Source: Bifiguratus adelaidae (Eukaryota > Mucoromycota > Endogonomycetes > Endogonales). From it: a DNA stretch of 64,000 bases. Position 1 is the stretch's first letter. Each line of letters starts with the position of its first letter. Under the pieces are notes generated by a model. It had not been told where the DNA came from and searched no databases. It saw nothing but the letters and a program-made list of their open reading frames with translations. Below, piece after piece: positions 35,197-46,745 of this stretch. The stretch lies in the NCBI GenBank assembly GCA_002261195.1, contig MVBO01000009.1, forward strand, positions 107,110 through 171,109, written 5' to 3'. Position numbers and translations under genes: made by a program.

Positions 35197-37596
35197 ATGG
35201 AGACGAAGAAGGGTAAGAAGCTGTTTGGCTTCAAGAAGCGCAGCGAGGATGCGTTTGCTGGTGTGGATAGAGTGGAACAGGCGCGTGAACTGGAGAGATT
35301 GCGGCAGGTTAAGGAAGACGAGGACCTGGCGAGACAGATTCAGCTTATAGAGAACGAAGGGGAGACTCCTCGCCCTCCCGCTCGCTCTCCGCCGCCGACA
35401 ACGGACGCCACACCTCAGTTGCCGCCTAAACCTATTCCATATCACCCCGTCTATCTCCCAGCCAACGAGACCGGTCTCCATGCACTTGTCGGTGCATCAA
35501 AGCCCCCCCAACAGGAACCGGCTCGGTCGGCCGCTAACCGGCCGCCGTTGACCATCAATACGAAGAGTTCGCCCACGAAATCGTCTTATCACCCTCTTCC
35601 GCCATCTCCAGTGAATGCTCATTCTCAGCGATACTCGTTGCCGTCACCATCCACCCCGCAGGCTCAAAATAGCCATCCGCCGAGATTACCTATCGCTTCC
35701 CCAACTACAACCCTTGCTCAGAGCTCTCAGTCCCTTCCCACTATAACCAGAATGCCCGAGCCAGCTTTGCCGATCCAGATGCCTGAGCCATACGATGGAC
35801 ATCCTCCTCCTCCACCAAAGCGATCAAGTGTGAGCACATTTCCGTTTCCGCAAACGGCTCCAAACATGTACCCTCCAACAAATTACGACCACGAAGTCAA
35901 TGGCCCTCAGAGTTCGCAGGCATTCTATGGCCAGGGACACATGTATGCTCAATCTGACGGTGCGCTTGTCGGCATGCAGAAGCCAAATATGGATCAGGAA
36001 GTTTCACCTGTGTATGCTCATCCTCCGTTTTCAATGGTCCATCCGGTCATGGGTAAAGAGCAAACGACAGAGTATCCTGACGACATGCATAGACCGATTT
36101 ATGGCCGTGATAGCTCGTCTGTGGAGTCATATTCTGGTAAGTCTTTATGCTCGTCGCATATACAATTCATAGCTCATCGTCGTTTGATTCTGTTGCGACA
36201 GGTGCACATGGTGGTGGTGTAGTCGATGTCGGCGACTTATCGGATCCATTCTCCGATGAATGGCAAGCTCGCGACCATGATCATTCGCCAGGGCAGGAGT
36301 CTGTCCGAGCATCCAAACATGTCTACCAAGATCAGCAGCCAGGATCGCTCAATCGATCGTCGTCCACTTTGCTCTCACCTGAAGTACTCCTGCAAGCCAA
36401 GGAAAGGCTTCATCGATTGCAAAACCCAGTATCGCCGGCGCCAAGTAGTGCCGTTATACAAGCCGAAGGCGCTGTTGATTACAGCGGACCACCTGTTCCG
36501 CCTCATCGTCGGTTTGTTAGCGAAGAGTCTGACGATTATGATGAACCAGTCGATCATTATGCAGCACATGCGCAGCCATCGCCGTTAGTGAATGCAGACA
36601 TTTCACAGGATTTTCATAATATGAGCCTACAGTCACCGGCGCATGAGCCTCGCCATGGTTACCAGGTACATGAAGAGACGGCTGTTCATCAAGCTTTCCC
36701 GTCATCCTATCCCTCGGCCGATCCGTCATTTGGTCCGTCTCCACAGTCTCCATATAATCAACCTCAACATTCTCAAATGGCTGCTCATCAAACTGCACCT
36801 ACGCCGCAGCCTCAAAATGTCTATCCTCCCCCGCCTAAAGTAATCGAAGTATACCCTCCGCTCGATATGCCAACGAGTCCTCCCCCTGCACCGCCGCCTC
36901 CACCAGTCCACACGCACCAGATGACGGATGGTCTACCCTACCGTGGCGCGCAAACACCGGCAATCGGCGAGCATGGAATCATGTACCCGCCCACACCCCT
37001 ACCTTTCTCACGACCGCAAACCGCGCCTGCTTTCGGTCAACAAAATGGCGCAATCAACCATCCGTCAGCGACACCATCGGCTACAGATAAGTCGAATGGT
37101 CAACTGCCTCCTAGTAAGTGGCACGTTCGCTGCCTAAACTAATTCGCTAATGTGATCGTGTAGCTCTCTCGGAAGACAAACACATCATTGTCACGTCCGC
37201 CAATGATGACGGTGACGTATGGATCAAGGTTGACCCTAAAGACACCGGTAAGACACTTGCTCACCGCATATACACCATTGCCACCTTTCGTACGCGTAAA
37301 GTCGTGGCGATGTTTGACGAGAAGGGCAGACCGGTGCCTATTGACAAGAATGTGCCACTATTTAAGAATTGGACAGATTTGGCCAATTTCAAGGACGGAC
37401 AACGGTGGCGCGTCTTGTATGGCGACGGTCCCGAGAAGAGCGTCGTTGAGAAGTTGTTTGATGTAGTGGTAGGTACATGTGATGCCATTAGTGTCTCTGG
37501 CTCAATCTTTCTGTTCCAGGATAAAGAATACCAAAAAACAAAACGACGCCAGAGCACATTGCCGGCGGGGGAAGTGGCTGAACAAAAAGAGGCGTA
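35197..37596 (+). CDS. Proline-rich adaptor with conserved C-terminal domain
   Basis: Begins METKKGKKLFGFKKRSE, then a helix containing EDEDLARQIQLIE that resembles a ubiquitin-interacting motif. About 560 residues of Pro/Ser/Gln-rich disorder follow, with many PPxP and polyproline runs suitable for SH3 or profilin binding. An ordered C-terminal domain of about 110 residues comes after two introns: HIIVTSANDDGDVWIKVD, HRIYTIATFRTRKVVAMFD, and KNWTDLANFKDGQRWRVLYG. This globular end looks like a beta-grasp or RA/PB1-like fold; that is inference. The final exon is Lys-rich. Introns are at about 36137-36202, 37112-37164, one near 37249-37288 and one near 37469-37518. A cortical or endocytic adaptor role is plausible but unproven. 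Confidence 0.75.
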
Positions 37597-37732
37597 ATCC
37601 TACATATATATAGCCATTGTGAAATAGACTTATTGTAGTTGCCGCAGTCCCAATCGTGTATTGTGAGAACGCACAAAGCACTGGGCCTTCTTAATTGGGT
37701 TCTCCCTCTGGGTAATACTCCATCGACAACTG

Positions 37733-39200
37733 TTAATGCAGAAATCCTTGAACCACTTGTATAATGCCGGTGAAAGACAAGATCGTTGGAGCGACGATGA
37801 CTAAGAGGGCAAACGCATTTTGAGTGAGCGATAGTGTAAAGTTGTTGCGGAGATGGAATTTCCAGCCGTGATAGCGCTTGCACAATTCTGCGTATTCATG
37901 ACCGGCATGTGAAATGAGTCCCATGGAGTCATACTTCCAAGATAAATACTGTCGCCATTGCATAACTTTTGGGCTGTCGATCACACCAAATTCGTGTGCG
38001 AGTTTGACTGACACTGGTATGGAAAGTAGTTTCCCGTAAAAATGCAAGCAATGTCTACCAGGGCATTGTTGTATTTGGGAACATTGGGATCGAACACGGC
38101 ACAAAGGTGTTGAATTACCCTCATTCGACCGTAGTTCAAGTGAGCGATTCTGACCTTCTTTCTGTCGACATCGAAGATGGCCTATCCGCTTAATTCTACA
38201 ACCTCGATCTCAAAGCCTTTGGCACACAAGTTCATTGAGTTTGACATCTTTCGTTACAGCAATTGCTGGTGTCAGGGTAAAGTTACCGCACGCACGGCAG
38301 CAAATGGGCGTCTGCCACATGGCGAGCCTCTCTTGAGTGTTTGCAGTCCAAAGGTCATCGGAACGTAATCTGGGTGTTCGAGCACCAGATCATTCACAAT
38401 TGACGTTGCAAAGATACATCCAATGGCGTTGGCTTGGCCCTGCCCTGTGACCATGCCATGACACATTGCAGCAATACTGATTCCTTTTCAGCAACGGAGT
38501 AACGACCCATCGTCCGTGTGTGAAAAGGTCACGGAGTTGACAGTGATTGAATGCACAATCGTATATAGACAGCATCGCCGGGATTTTGGCTTCGCTTAGG
38601 TTCCAAGGTTTCATCGGGTGAGCTTTCAATTGGGCTATACATTGATTGAAGGTGCCAAAGTCTCTGTGGTCCATTGTAATAATGAGATTATCGAGACTGC
38701 ACAACATGGAGCGGGTCACCTGAGTGAATGCATCTTTCTGCAGCGCGCACCTTGCTTTGAAACACTCGACCACGGCCTTCAAAGTAGGCCCAAGCGACCG
38801 GATACCGTTTGACGTAAGCATTCCATTCGCTTGAGGTAGTTTGTCCTGATCGACAACGACAAATTTGCGTGTTTTCGGCGCATCAGGGTATTGTTGCGTC
38901 TCTGTGTCACCAGTCGATAGGTCATACTGCACTGGGGTGCATATAATATCCTATATCTTGTCTTGGCCAATGATAGCCTCCACATCCAAATCTTTGAAAC
39001 CTACCATTAGGATTGTGAGAGCCGCTTCCGTGATGAGACTGAGATCGACTGACGACAACTGTGCGACGCAACTCTTTCAAAGATCGCTTCGCATAAGTAC
39101 GGCAAGTTGTCGTAGCCTGGATATACAATGTTGAACCTGACTCACTTAGCGTCCGAAAGATATATCGGGTCAAAGACATGACCATGCGGGGTCGTGTAGG
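37733..39200 (-). pseudogene. Decayed DUF247-like transmembrane gene, copy A
   Basis: A minus-strand relic colinear with copy B (39704-41127). Matching blocks, in order, are IVYPGYDNLP, DLSLITEAA, CIAQLKAHPMKPWNLSE, TGQGQANAIGC, ICCRACGNF, HLNYGRMRVIQHLC, and the C-terminal HGWKFHLRNNFTL followed by a hydrophobic helix (QNAFALLVIVAPTILSF). The frame is broken repeatedly: TGA at 39142-39144 where copy B keeps an Arg/Glu-rich open stretch, a 2-bp deletion near 38465-38485 relative to copy B, a frame change before the Cys block, TAG at 38184-38186 and an indel in a run of T near 38036-38040. The C-terminal half (a [FY]xIDxVx region, a YGRxRxxQxLC block, then a basic segment and terminal helix) resembles plant DUF247 proteins, which also end in one membrane helix. 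Not expected to encode a full protein. Confidence 0.6.
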
Positions 39201-39703
39201 GCTCCTTATCTACCATCGGAAGAGCAGAGCAAATGACGTGTATTTTCAAGGTCCATACCGACTATCACTACTTTTAATATGATTTGGTGCCTTGTACATC
39301 GTGACAGAGATGCTCGGTCCACCGAGCTCGGCCACAATCTGAGCAACGTCATGCCAGAACCCAAATTACCTGGTAAACGATGCTCCAATTAGTCTGTTAC
39401 GTAACGAGCGTCAAGAGGCGGCAGTCAGCTTCTGAGGCAACTCTGAAAACCTTTGCTTCTCAAATATTGCTTTTGGCCCTTAAGCGCGGCTTTACCAAGG
39501 GTAAGAATTGGTCACATACATGTTTTATGCCCTTTTTAATGCTTGTAATGGAACGCATGTGCCAGTTTTGGCCGTTATAGCTCGACATTACAAATCTACC
39601 TTGGAATCGTAAATACAATGCTGCACACACACATATATACGTTTTGCGACACACGTTCTTTGCACCACAAACCATGCCATCCGACAACCTTGCCGTCGGC
39701 CCA

Positions 39704-41127
39704 TTAGCTGTAGAACCATTGCGCAACTTGTATAATACCCGCAAACGACATAAATAGACCGGCAATGGTGACAAAAAGAATGAACGCATTTTGAATGAAC
39801 GACAACCTGAAATCGTTTCCGAGGCGAAACCGACTGCTATGGAAGCGTCTGCACAGTATTGCGTGTTCGTGACCAGAAGGTGATGTAAGCGATAAATTAA
39901 GAGACCACCGCAAGTTGCGTTGCCAGTGGAGAACATCTGGAGTGTCGACGATGCGCATTTTACAAGCGAGACGCACAGACTCCGACGTGACCAGTGGATT
40001 ACTGTATACCGCAATGAAATTTGTATAGCGATCTTGCAAGGTTCACTTGCCGCCTCGCAAAGGTTTTGCACAAGCCGCAAACGGCCGTAATCCAACTTCG
40101 CAATAGTGACCTTCTTGCATTGAATAGAGACGTGCAGGTCAACATTGAAATCGACAGTGTCAATTCGGAAACCATTGTCGACAAACTCGGATAGAGCTAC
40201 AAGTCTCTTGATTGGCCCGGCAGACAATGAGGTAACATGGTTAAACACACGGCAAGCAAATGGCATCAGCAACACAATAAGGTGGTCGCATGTTCCTGTA
40301 TGGTGAATCGAAGAAAGATGGCCAATTCGGCTCGTTGAAGGCTGAATTGCTCCACAAGTGCGGTTGCCAGACACTTGATGATTGCATCGACTTGTGCCTG
40401 TCCGGTTGTCCAAGCAGTCAGAAATCGAAGCATCCCCTGATTCCTTTCCATCTCGGATTGGTTCTCATACATGGATGACAATTTGTCGACGCAGCTCAAA
40501 AAGTATGCGTTCAGGTCCTCGAGACCTAGTGCCATCAATGTCCATAGCAATCCTTCCCAGGAAAACTTCAATGGCTGGGCTTCCAACTGCGCGATAGATG
40601 ATTCTTTCAAAAATTCCTAGTCTCGGCTACCGATGGCGATGACTATGTCACTGAGTTTTGATTTCAACAACCGTGGCATCAGAGGTAATTCCATCTTGCG
40701 AGATCGCGAACCGTGCCTTCAGATACTCCGCTACTGCCGTCATTGTTGTCTCGATAGGCAGGAGCGGTTCGCGGTGAGCAATGCGCTCGAGGGATATCCC
40801 GGCTGGTGTTTGACAACGGTTAGCTTTCTTGCTTGTAGGGTATCTATGTTTTATGCGGCACTGCAGAGCGTTGCTCGAGGCTTCGTCCACATGCGGATTT
40901 GTGAACCGCATAAAACCGTCCTCTGTACTTGTGCATGCATCCTTGGTGATCAGGCTTAGATCCCCCGAAGCCAGCTTGCGAGACATGTCCTCATACGTTG
41001 ATGTGGCACAATCAGGCAAATTGTCATAATCTGGGTAGACAATGTAGAAACGGGCGCGTTCCTTGCTCGAAAGTGTTTTTGGATTAAATGCCACTTGGAC
41101 GCTTGGGATGGGCCTTTCGTCAGTCAT
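39704..41127 (-). pseudogene. DUF247-like transmembrane gene, copy B, apparently broken
   Basis: Starts MTDERPIPSVQVAFNPK (ATG 41127) and stays open for about 158 codons: RFYIVYPDYDNLP, LASGDLSLITKDACT, EYLKARFAIS. It then needs a frame change near 40680 to continue into LKSKLSDIVIAIGSRD. It hits TAG at 40617-40619 where copy A has a sense codon, resumes with SIAQLEAQPLKFSWEG and TTGQAQVDAI, and shifts again near 40265 before MPFACRVFNHV, SEFVDNGFRIDTVDFNVD and LDYGRLRLVQNLCEA. A further shift near 40040 leads to the terminal RRFHSSRFRLGNDFRL and a membrane helix. Some shifts could be undetected introns: the one before MPFACRVF occurs at the same place and in the same direction in copy A. Better preserved than copy A, and the closest guide to the ancestral protein (roughly 480 residues). 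Confidence 0.58.
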
Positions 41128-42669
41128 GGTCTGAATGAGCAGCAAAGTCAAGTTACCTCCCGATGCATTTAAATTTCCCGCTACTTATCCCACGTTCAAC
41201 TCCATCCCCAGAAACAGAAACCGCGCGCTCATAGCATTCCTAAAAGGGGGATCTACGATGCAACCGAAGTGCAACTGTCAAAATTTCAGGATGGAAGTAG
41301 ATGTAGCTTTATGTCTCGCTCGGTTCAACGAGCCTTTCCGAAGCCGACATTGCTTGGAGATGGCATACAATTTGGAAGGTAGACCTAAGTCGGGCAGACC
41401 GATTACCGTGTTTCATTGAAAGTTTTTCTTTGTATGTTAGCACTTGGCTCCAAGATCACTGACGCTTTTCGTCTTCGGTACCGCCCGGAACCATGGAACA
41501 GGCTTCTTCGGGGCTCCACTATGATATTCCATGGTAACGTGGAACTAACATGATTCGTCTTCGTTATGTTCACGGTGCCCGACGTGTCGGTACACTCGGA
41601 AGATTTCGAAAGAGCACGGAATTCTCCCCCCCGTTAATCGCCTTCGTCTCATTGCAGGTTTTGGGCTACTTCGCGGTTCCTACTCAAGAGAAAAACCGAC
41701 GCAAAAGATGATGCCATGTTTTGCGCATGCTCATGAACAAGTTGTCGCGACTGGAACACGTAAGTTGCAAACAACCAACCTATCTTTGCTTTTTGATCGA
41801 GTAATGATCGCGTACTGTGAATCAAGTGACATACAGGGTGCCTGGCATAGCCTCGAAATGCCGAGGGAGTCAATTGCGCCTTCCCTAATGTGCACATACA
41901 ATCAATTTTCATTGAAGGCAATGTTGGCAAAAGCACGAAGCTTCATGGCAGAAACGAAAATATTAATCGATTGCGCCAGGCGTATGATCGAAGCCCAGTG
42001 GCAATGAAAGAGTCTAGAGTTGAAGGTTTCACTTAACCGTACCGCGTCATGGGCCTGCATTCCCTTAAGATTTGTCGATCCACGTTTTCATAGTGAATAC
42101 TTTGAACTCGCCTGCAAACAGGAAATAATAGCCTAAAAGCAGGAAAATACACCTAAGACGGTAATGGCAACAGCCGGCTTTTCAGTGCCGGATCAAAAGC
42201 CTTGTCCATGTACGCTTGTGCAAGTTATCTGGTGCGTCATGCATTGCAAAAGGGGACGGAGCACAGTAAACTTTGCCAAAACCCTCTATCTGATATTCTC
42301 CTGGTAGTGTACATCTGCACTCAAATCGCCCATCATCCGAAGCATATTACGGAGCCCCACCTCGCCAAGAAATTGGTCTGGTGACAGTAAAACCCTTTGT
42401 TTGTCACGCCAATCATGTCCAGTCTGCCAATGTCTCTATCGTGCAATCTTTCAACCATATGTCTTCGGCACGTTGCGCTTCTACGCTCTCTAGAACAAAC
42501 TATTCAATCAAATCAGCGTAATAAGTCTCCTCAAGCATACAATTGACGGAAACTAAACACCTCCATACCGCTCAATACCCCTCATGCCTTCCCATTAACC
42601 CAATAGCTTCGCTCTTTGTCCATTTTAACCATTCGTCTTTTGAACGCGTGCAAATTCTGGCCGTAAAGG
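41128..42669. other. Gene-poor stretch beside the DUF247-like pair
   Basis: About 1.5 kb with no intact gene. Several short open stretches occur on both strands (for example plus 41708-42007 and 42202-42384), but they lack conserved motifs and splice-site support. On the minus strand near 42110-42180 a hydrophobic stretch (AVAITVLGVFSCF, then a stop and more hydrophobic residues) and near 41715-41760 an LVHEHAQN segment recall the terminal helix and the GHEHA segment of the DUF247-like copies. This may be a still older third relic, but the match is weak. Confidence 0.3.
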
Positions 42670-44730
42670 ATGCGCTCGATACCGGACGTGAATGAGTATA
42701 CGGTTGCAGAGATTGCTTCTCAGTTGGGTATGTATAGGGCATAGAGTAGACTCTCTATAGCTCTCATAGACTAGGCAGTTGACTTATGCATTGCTATAGT
42801 ATGTGTTGGAGGAGACGATGACCCTCAACTGTCGCGTTATGTGGAAGCCAAGGTATGTGCTTTCTGTTGTTGATTCTTTACGGTGACTGACGCATGGTCA
42901 ACTACAGGGTCTGGTGACCACACCAACGTTACTACCGCAAACATTAGATCGAGAAAAGATTGATGACGATCACGAAAAGCAACGACAGATCCAAGGCCGG
43001 CCGAGTGCTTGGGAGGAGCTATCTCGAGAACTGCTGCCTGCTCAAGTATATGATATGCTTGATCGGTATAATGAATGAAGGATACACTGCGACTGATATT
43101 GACAACGGATATGATTCAGGGCAATGCATATCACCGGCGAATACGGAGACTTGATATCAAGCAACGTGGAGTGGTTTAATGGCATTCTCATGAACGCCAT
43201 CAGGGTAAGAGAGACAGACACTTCATTTGCAATCCTACGGCTCATATAAGATTGTTTCTACAGATTGTATCACCGCCGCAAGTACCACCAAAGGTCCGAT
43301 CCATTGTGCGCGGACTGGCGTGGCATCCGTATCGGCAGTTACTTGCGGTTGCGCAGGATGATGATGTTGTCTACTTTTACGATCTCAAATCCGAATGTAG
43401 GTAAGCCTTGCTACTGAGAATCTCGCACTCATTATCACCTTCCAATCTTAGCCTGGTCAGAGCAAGTGTTGATTCACCCCATGCAGCATGATATCCGATG
43501 CTTAGAATGGAGCAGGCACCATACCGACAAGTTGGCTGTCGGCTGTCGGTATGTATGACACGACATTCTATCTAGCGCTACTTTGCTCACTGTCTTGCCT
43601 ACTAACAGAGACGGCGTGTGCCTGTGGGAGGTGAAGTTGGTATCAAAGACAGATTCAGCTCCAAAAGAGTTCAGCGACGTCATTGCCACGCGTTTCAACA
43701 TACGACAACCGCAAATACTAGCAGCAACCGTTGTCAATTCTGCATGGTGCCAATTTCTGGTGTTTCCAAATCATACAGACATTTCAACTTTGTCATGGGA
43801 TCCCACGACAGGTAGCAACCTATTGGCCAGTGGTTCAGTCACTGGAAACGCAATTGTCGTGTGGGATACATTGTTGGGATCGTCAACGGCCATTCGAAGG
43901 CCGGGAAAGGGCATCAGCGTCATTCAGTGGAGTCCCGATGGCAGTCTACTATTCACCGCGTACACGTAAGCAAACCCGGTCTGCACGCGAAGCTTTGGAG
44001 CTAAACATTGCCCAGATCGGGAACGGTACGGATATGGAACACGCGCACGTGGCAGCCTGCCATTTATCATATCCATAAAAGTCAAATCGTGCAGGTACGT
44101 TCTCATGAAATATCCTTGCCGATGTTGTAACTGTTGTGCAGAGCGCTTGCTGGACACGTGATTCAAAAGCGATCCTATATTGTCTCGAAAACGGATCCAC
44201 GATATACACCATGCAGCTCGTGAGCACAATGCGGGAAGTCGGTACGTATTCACTTCTGCACCTGATGCAACATTCTCATCATGATTGTCAGCTTGGAAAC
44301 AAGGTACCTTACACAGTTTTCCTTCGCAACCCGAGTTGTGCCGTTTACCGTCTGGCAAGAGTACACTGTTGGGCGGACCGATACAAAACATCGTCATTGA
44401 TGAAGACACGGGGGAACGGATGGTGGTCCAATTCGAACATTCTGAACTACTTGCTGTACTTTTGCTCAAGTCGGACACGTCCGACGCGAGCCCTGATGAA
44501 TGGGGATTGCTAAAGTGAGTATTACCTGCCAGCGTAGTCTTTAACTCACCTTTTGCTCTTGCAGTGGTTTCATTCGAGGCCCGTCGTGGCCAGCTAATGC
44601 GTCCAAGGGAGACCAGGAACCACGACCGTGCTTGGCGGCTTTCTGCCATGGTTACCGAGCAGGATCCATTCTTTCTATCGCCTGGGAAGAAGGATCGATC
44701 AATTTCGTACCCTTCTACTTTGAAAAATGA
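42670..44730 (+). CDS. AAAS-like: Aladin-like WD40 nucleoporin
   Basis: WD40-repeat protein resembling Aladin, a peripheral nuclear pore component anchored by NDC1. The start MRSIPDVNEYTVAEIAS leads into an N-terminal helical region (SAWEELSRELLPAQVYDMLD). The propeller begins at VRSIVRGLAWHPYRQLLAVA, with further blades DIRCLEWSRHHTDKLAVGC, DISTLSWDPTTGSNLLASG, ISVIQWSPDGSLLFTAYT and SACWTRDSKAILYCL. The ending is diagnostic: GFIRGPSWPANAS, then a GYRAGSILSIAWEEG block and INFVPFYFEK, as in Aladin. About seven introns; the TRSGTVRIWNTRTW junction confirms one near 43967-44014. The stop at 44730 agrees with family length. The nearest alternative is a generic WD40 protein. Confidence 0.85.
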
Positions 44731-44793
44731 GTTGCACGTGCAATTGCTAATGCATTAGACCTATGTACATAATCGGGACAATGTCCGCTACCG

Positions 44794-46707
44794 CTAGTCA
44801 TCCTCATCATCGTCGATTTCTTCTACATGGGCGCTACTATTTCTAATGGCTTGCGCCACGGGATTGTCCACTTGAATGATACCGGTCTTGTTGAGCCGTT
44901 CAAACAAAACAAACAACCGTTCGGCTTCTCGCTCCTTTTCTTCGTCTGTCATGTTGTTCCAAGCTTCATTGGCCTCTTGGGTTAAGTATTGGCCGGTGAT
45001 GGGGTTGATGGGTATATCGTCAGTATCGTTGGATTCAGTTTGCGGCATGGGTATGCCTTTGAGCAGTAAAAAGCCAGCTGCGTTGCCATACCCCACGGCA
45101 TGGACGAGTTTGCTCGCTAAAAGCGATATCAGGACAGTCGCCAGAGGATTTATCTTACCATCTTCGTCGCATAAAACAAACAGGAGCTCCGAAACCGTTG
45201 TTTTGGTGTTTGTGAGCATGGCGGATGTCATGATACGCGTCACTACGGCTCTTGTGCTCTCGCCTTCTGTCAATGACTTTGTGCGATCTCTAAGAGCAGA
45301 AGATATCAATAAGAATTGATTGTGGTCGCCATGTTGAACGTACATATCTTCAGGTAAAATGTGGTGTTTGAATTGAGCTCTCAAACGCTCATATGGCCAT
45401 GCTAATCTTGTCATGGCGATAGATAGAGACGCCAATGTCTGTTCGATCTCGTCCCTGTTTTGTAAGGTTGTGGCCGCATCAATATCGCCCTTCCGCAATG
45501 GAGTCAGCGTATGATCGAAGATGGCAAGTAATGCGTCGCCTGCAGCCTCTATAGTACCGTCGGTATCTGGGGGATCTTCAGGTATTGGAAGGTTGAGGAG
45601 GCAGTGTACTGCATGTGAAGTCGGCGGAACCAAAGCTGGTGTGTCCTTTAAGCATTTGATAATGGTATTGAGGTCAGATTGAAAGAGCCTGAGCCATAAT
45701 TAGTCTGAGCTTTCCAGAAAAACACGGAACATGAACATACTTGCTCCTGACGTCGTTTGGTATGAGATTCCGGTCCTTCATTGTCTCAGTGGCTATTTCG
45801 CTCATTAAACCATAGAGCAATTTTAACGTTTCGCTAGTTGCCATCGAAGACGTAATGCCACCCATTGCTCGATCCCTGTCCAAACAGGCATAGGCGCGGA
45901 TATGCTACTCATTGATGTGAGTATATATCACTGTGCAAAATTCTTACTATTGACAATTGCCTGTACTTACCTCAGCGATATCGTCAACCACACCCTTTTC
46001 AATAAGATGCACGACTAATTGCGTTTGTCCGATCAATGACAAGAACATGAGACGAGATAGTAGAAATTCGTCCACCGGCGACGCCAGCGGTGCCTGAAAG
46101 TCATCAATCATGATCCTTTGTGATCTCAGTCTCGAGGGCTTTACCTTGTAGCGCAAAGCAACCCGATCTATCCTCTCTGTTGTCGAAAATCTCGTGCGTG
46201 CATCGGGATTGAGAAGCAAACAGTTGCAAAGACATTTCAAAGCTTCTGCAGAGCTGCTTTTGTCCGCACCTTGATCCCCTTGACTCTCTTCCAGCGCGAT
46301 ATTTGCTAATATGTCGAGACCCTATTCGGCGAAGCATGTCGACGTTACTTGCCATATCTCGATACGGGCAACATACTGTACCTTGCCTGTTGTCAAAGGT
46401 GTAGAACACTGTGGATCTCGCGCCAGCGTCTTGAGCGTAAGAACCACTTCATAACGTGCTAACCAGTCCATCAGCTTCACTGAATAGCTTCCTCGTTTGC
46501 GCTCTCTTTATCTCACTTACTAGACCTCTCAAAACGAGGTGCAGAGGAATCCTCTTCAAGAAGGTCGATGAGCTTTTGAATGACGTGCTCTTTCGTTTTG
46601 ACTGCAATAGACGCTTCGTGGAGCAGAAACTGTCGAAGAGAATCTCTTACAACCTCATTGTCCCCGTATTGTTCCCGAGACAAGTTGAGAAAAGGTTCAG
46701 CGTCCAT
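44794..46707 (-). CDS. RIC8: Ric8/synembryn-like G-alpha chaperone and exchange factor
   Basis: Armadillo-like protein that folds and activates heterotrimeric G-alpha subunits. The N-terminus (MDAEPFLNLSREQYGDNEVV) and the repeats have the synembryn look: ALKCLCNCLLLNPDARTRF and EFLLSRLMFLSLIGQTQL, then SHAVHCLLNLPI. The C-terminal region is the most diagnostic: LASKLVHAVGYGNAAGFLL, IPINPITGQYLTQEANEAW and NNMTDEEKEREAERLFVLFE, with a Ric8-type acidic tail (EEIDDDEDD). Several introns lie between 45.65 and 46.5 kb. The start is the ATG at 46707; only 38 bp separate it from the stop of the Cyk3-like gene upstream on the same strand. Fungal Ric8 controls growth and conidiation through G-alpha and cAMP. 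Confidence 0.9.
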
Positions 46708-46745
46708 GTTTGAGCGCGTTTTACGTGTACACGAAAAAGGCAATT

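Noticed and set aside
39460-40413. A single intact 317-codon ORF as a real gene
   Set aside because: Only its first third matches the DUF247-like family. The rest is a frameshifted read-through of the pseudogene, while the true family signal continues in another frame.
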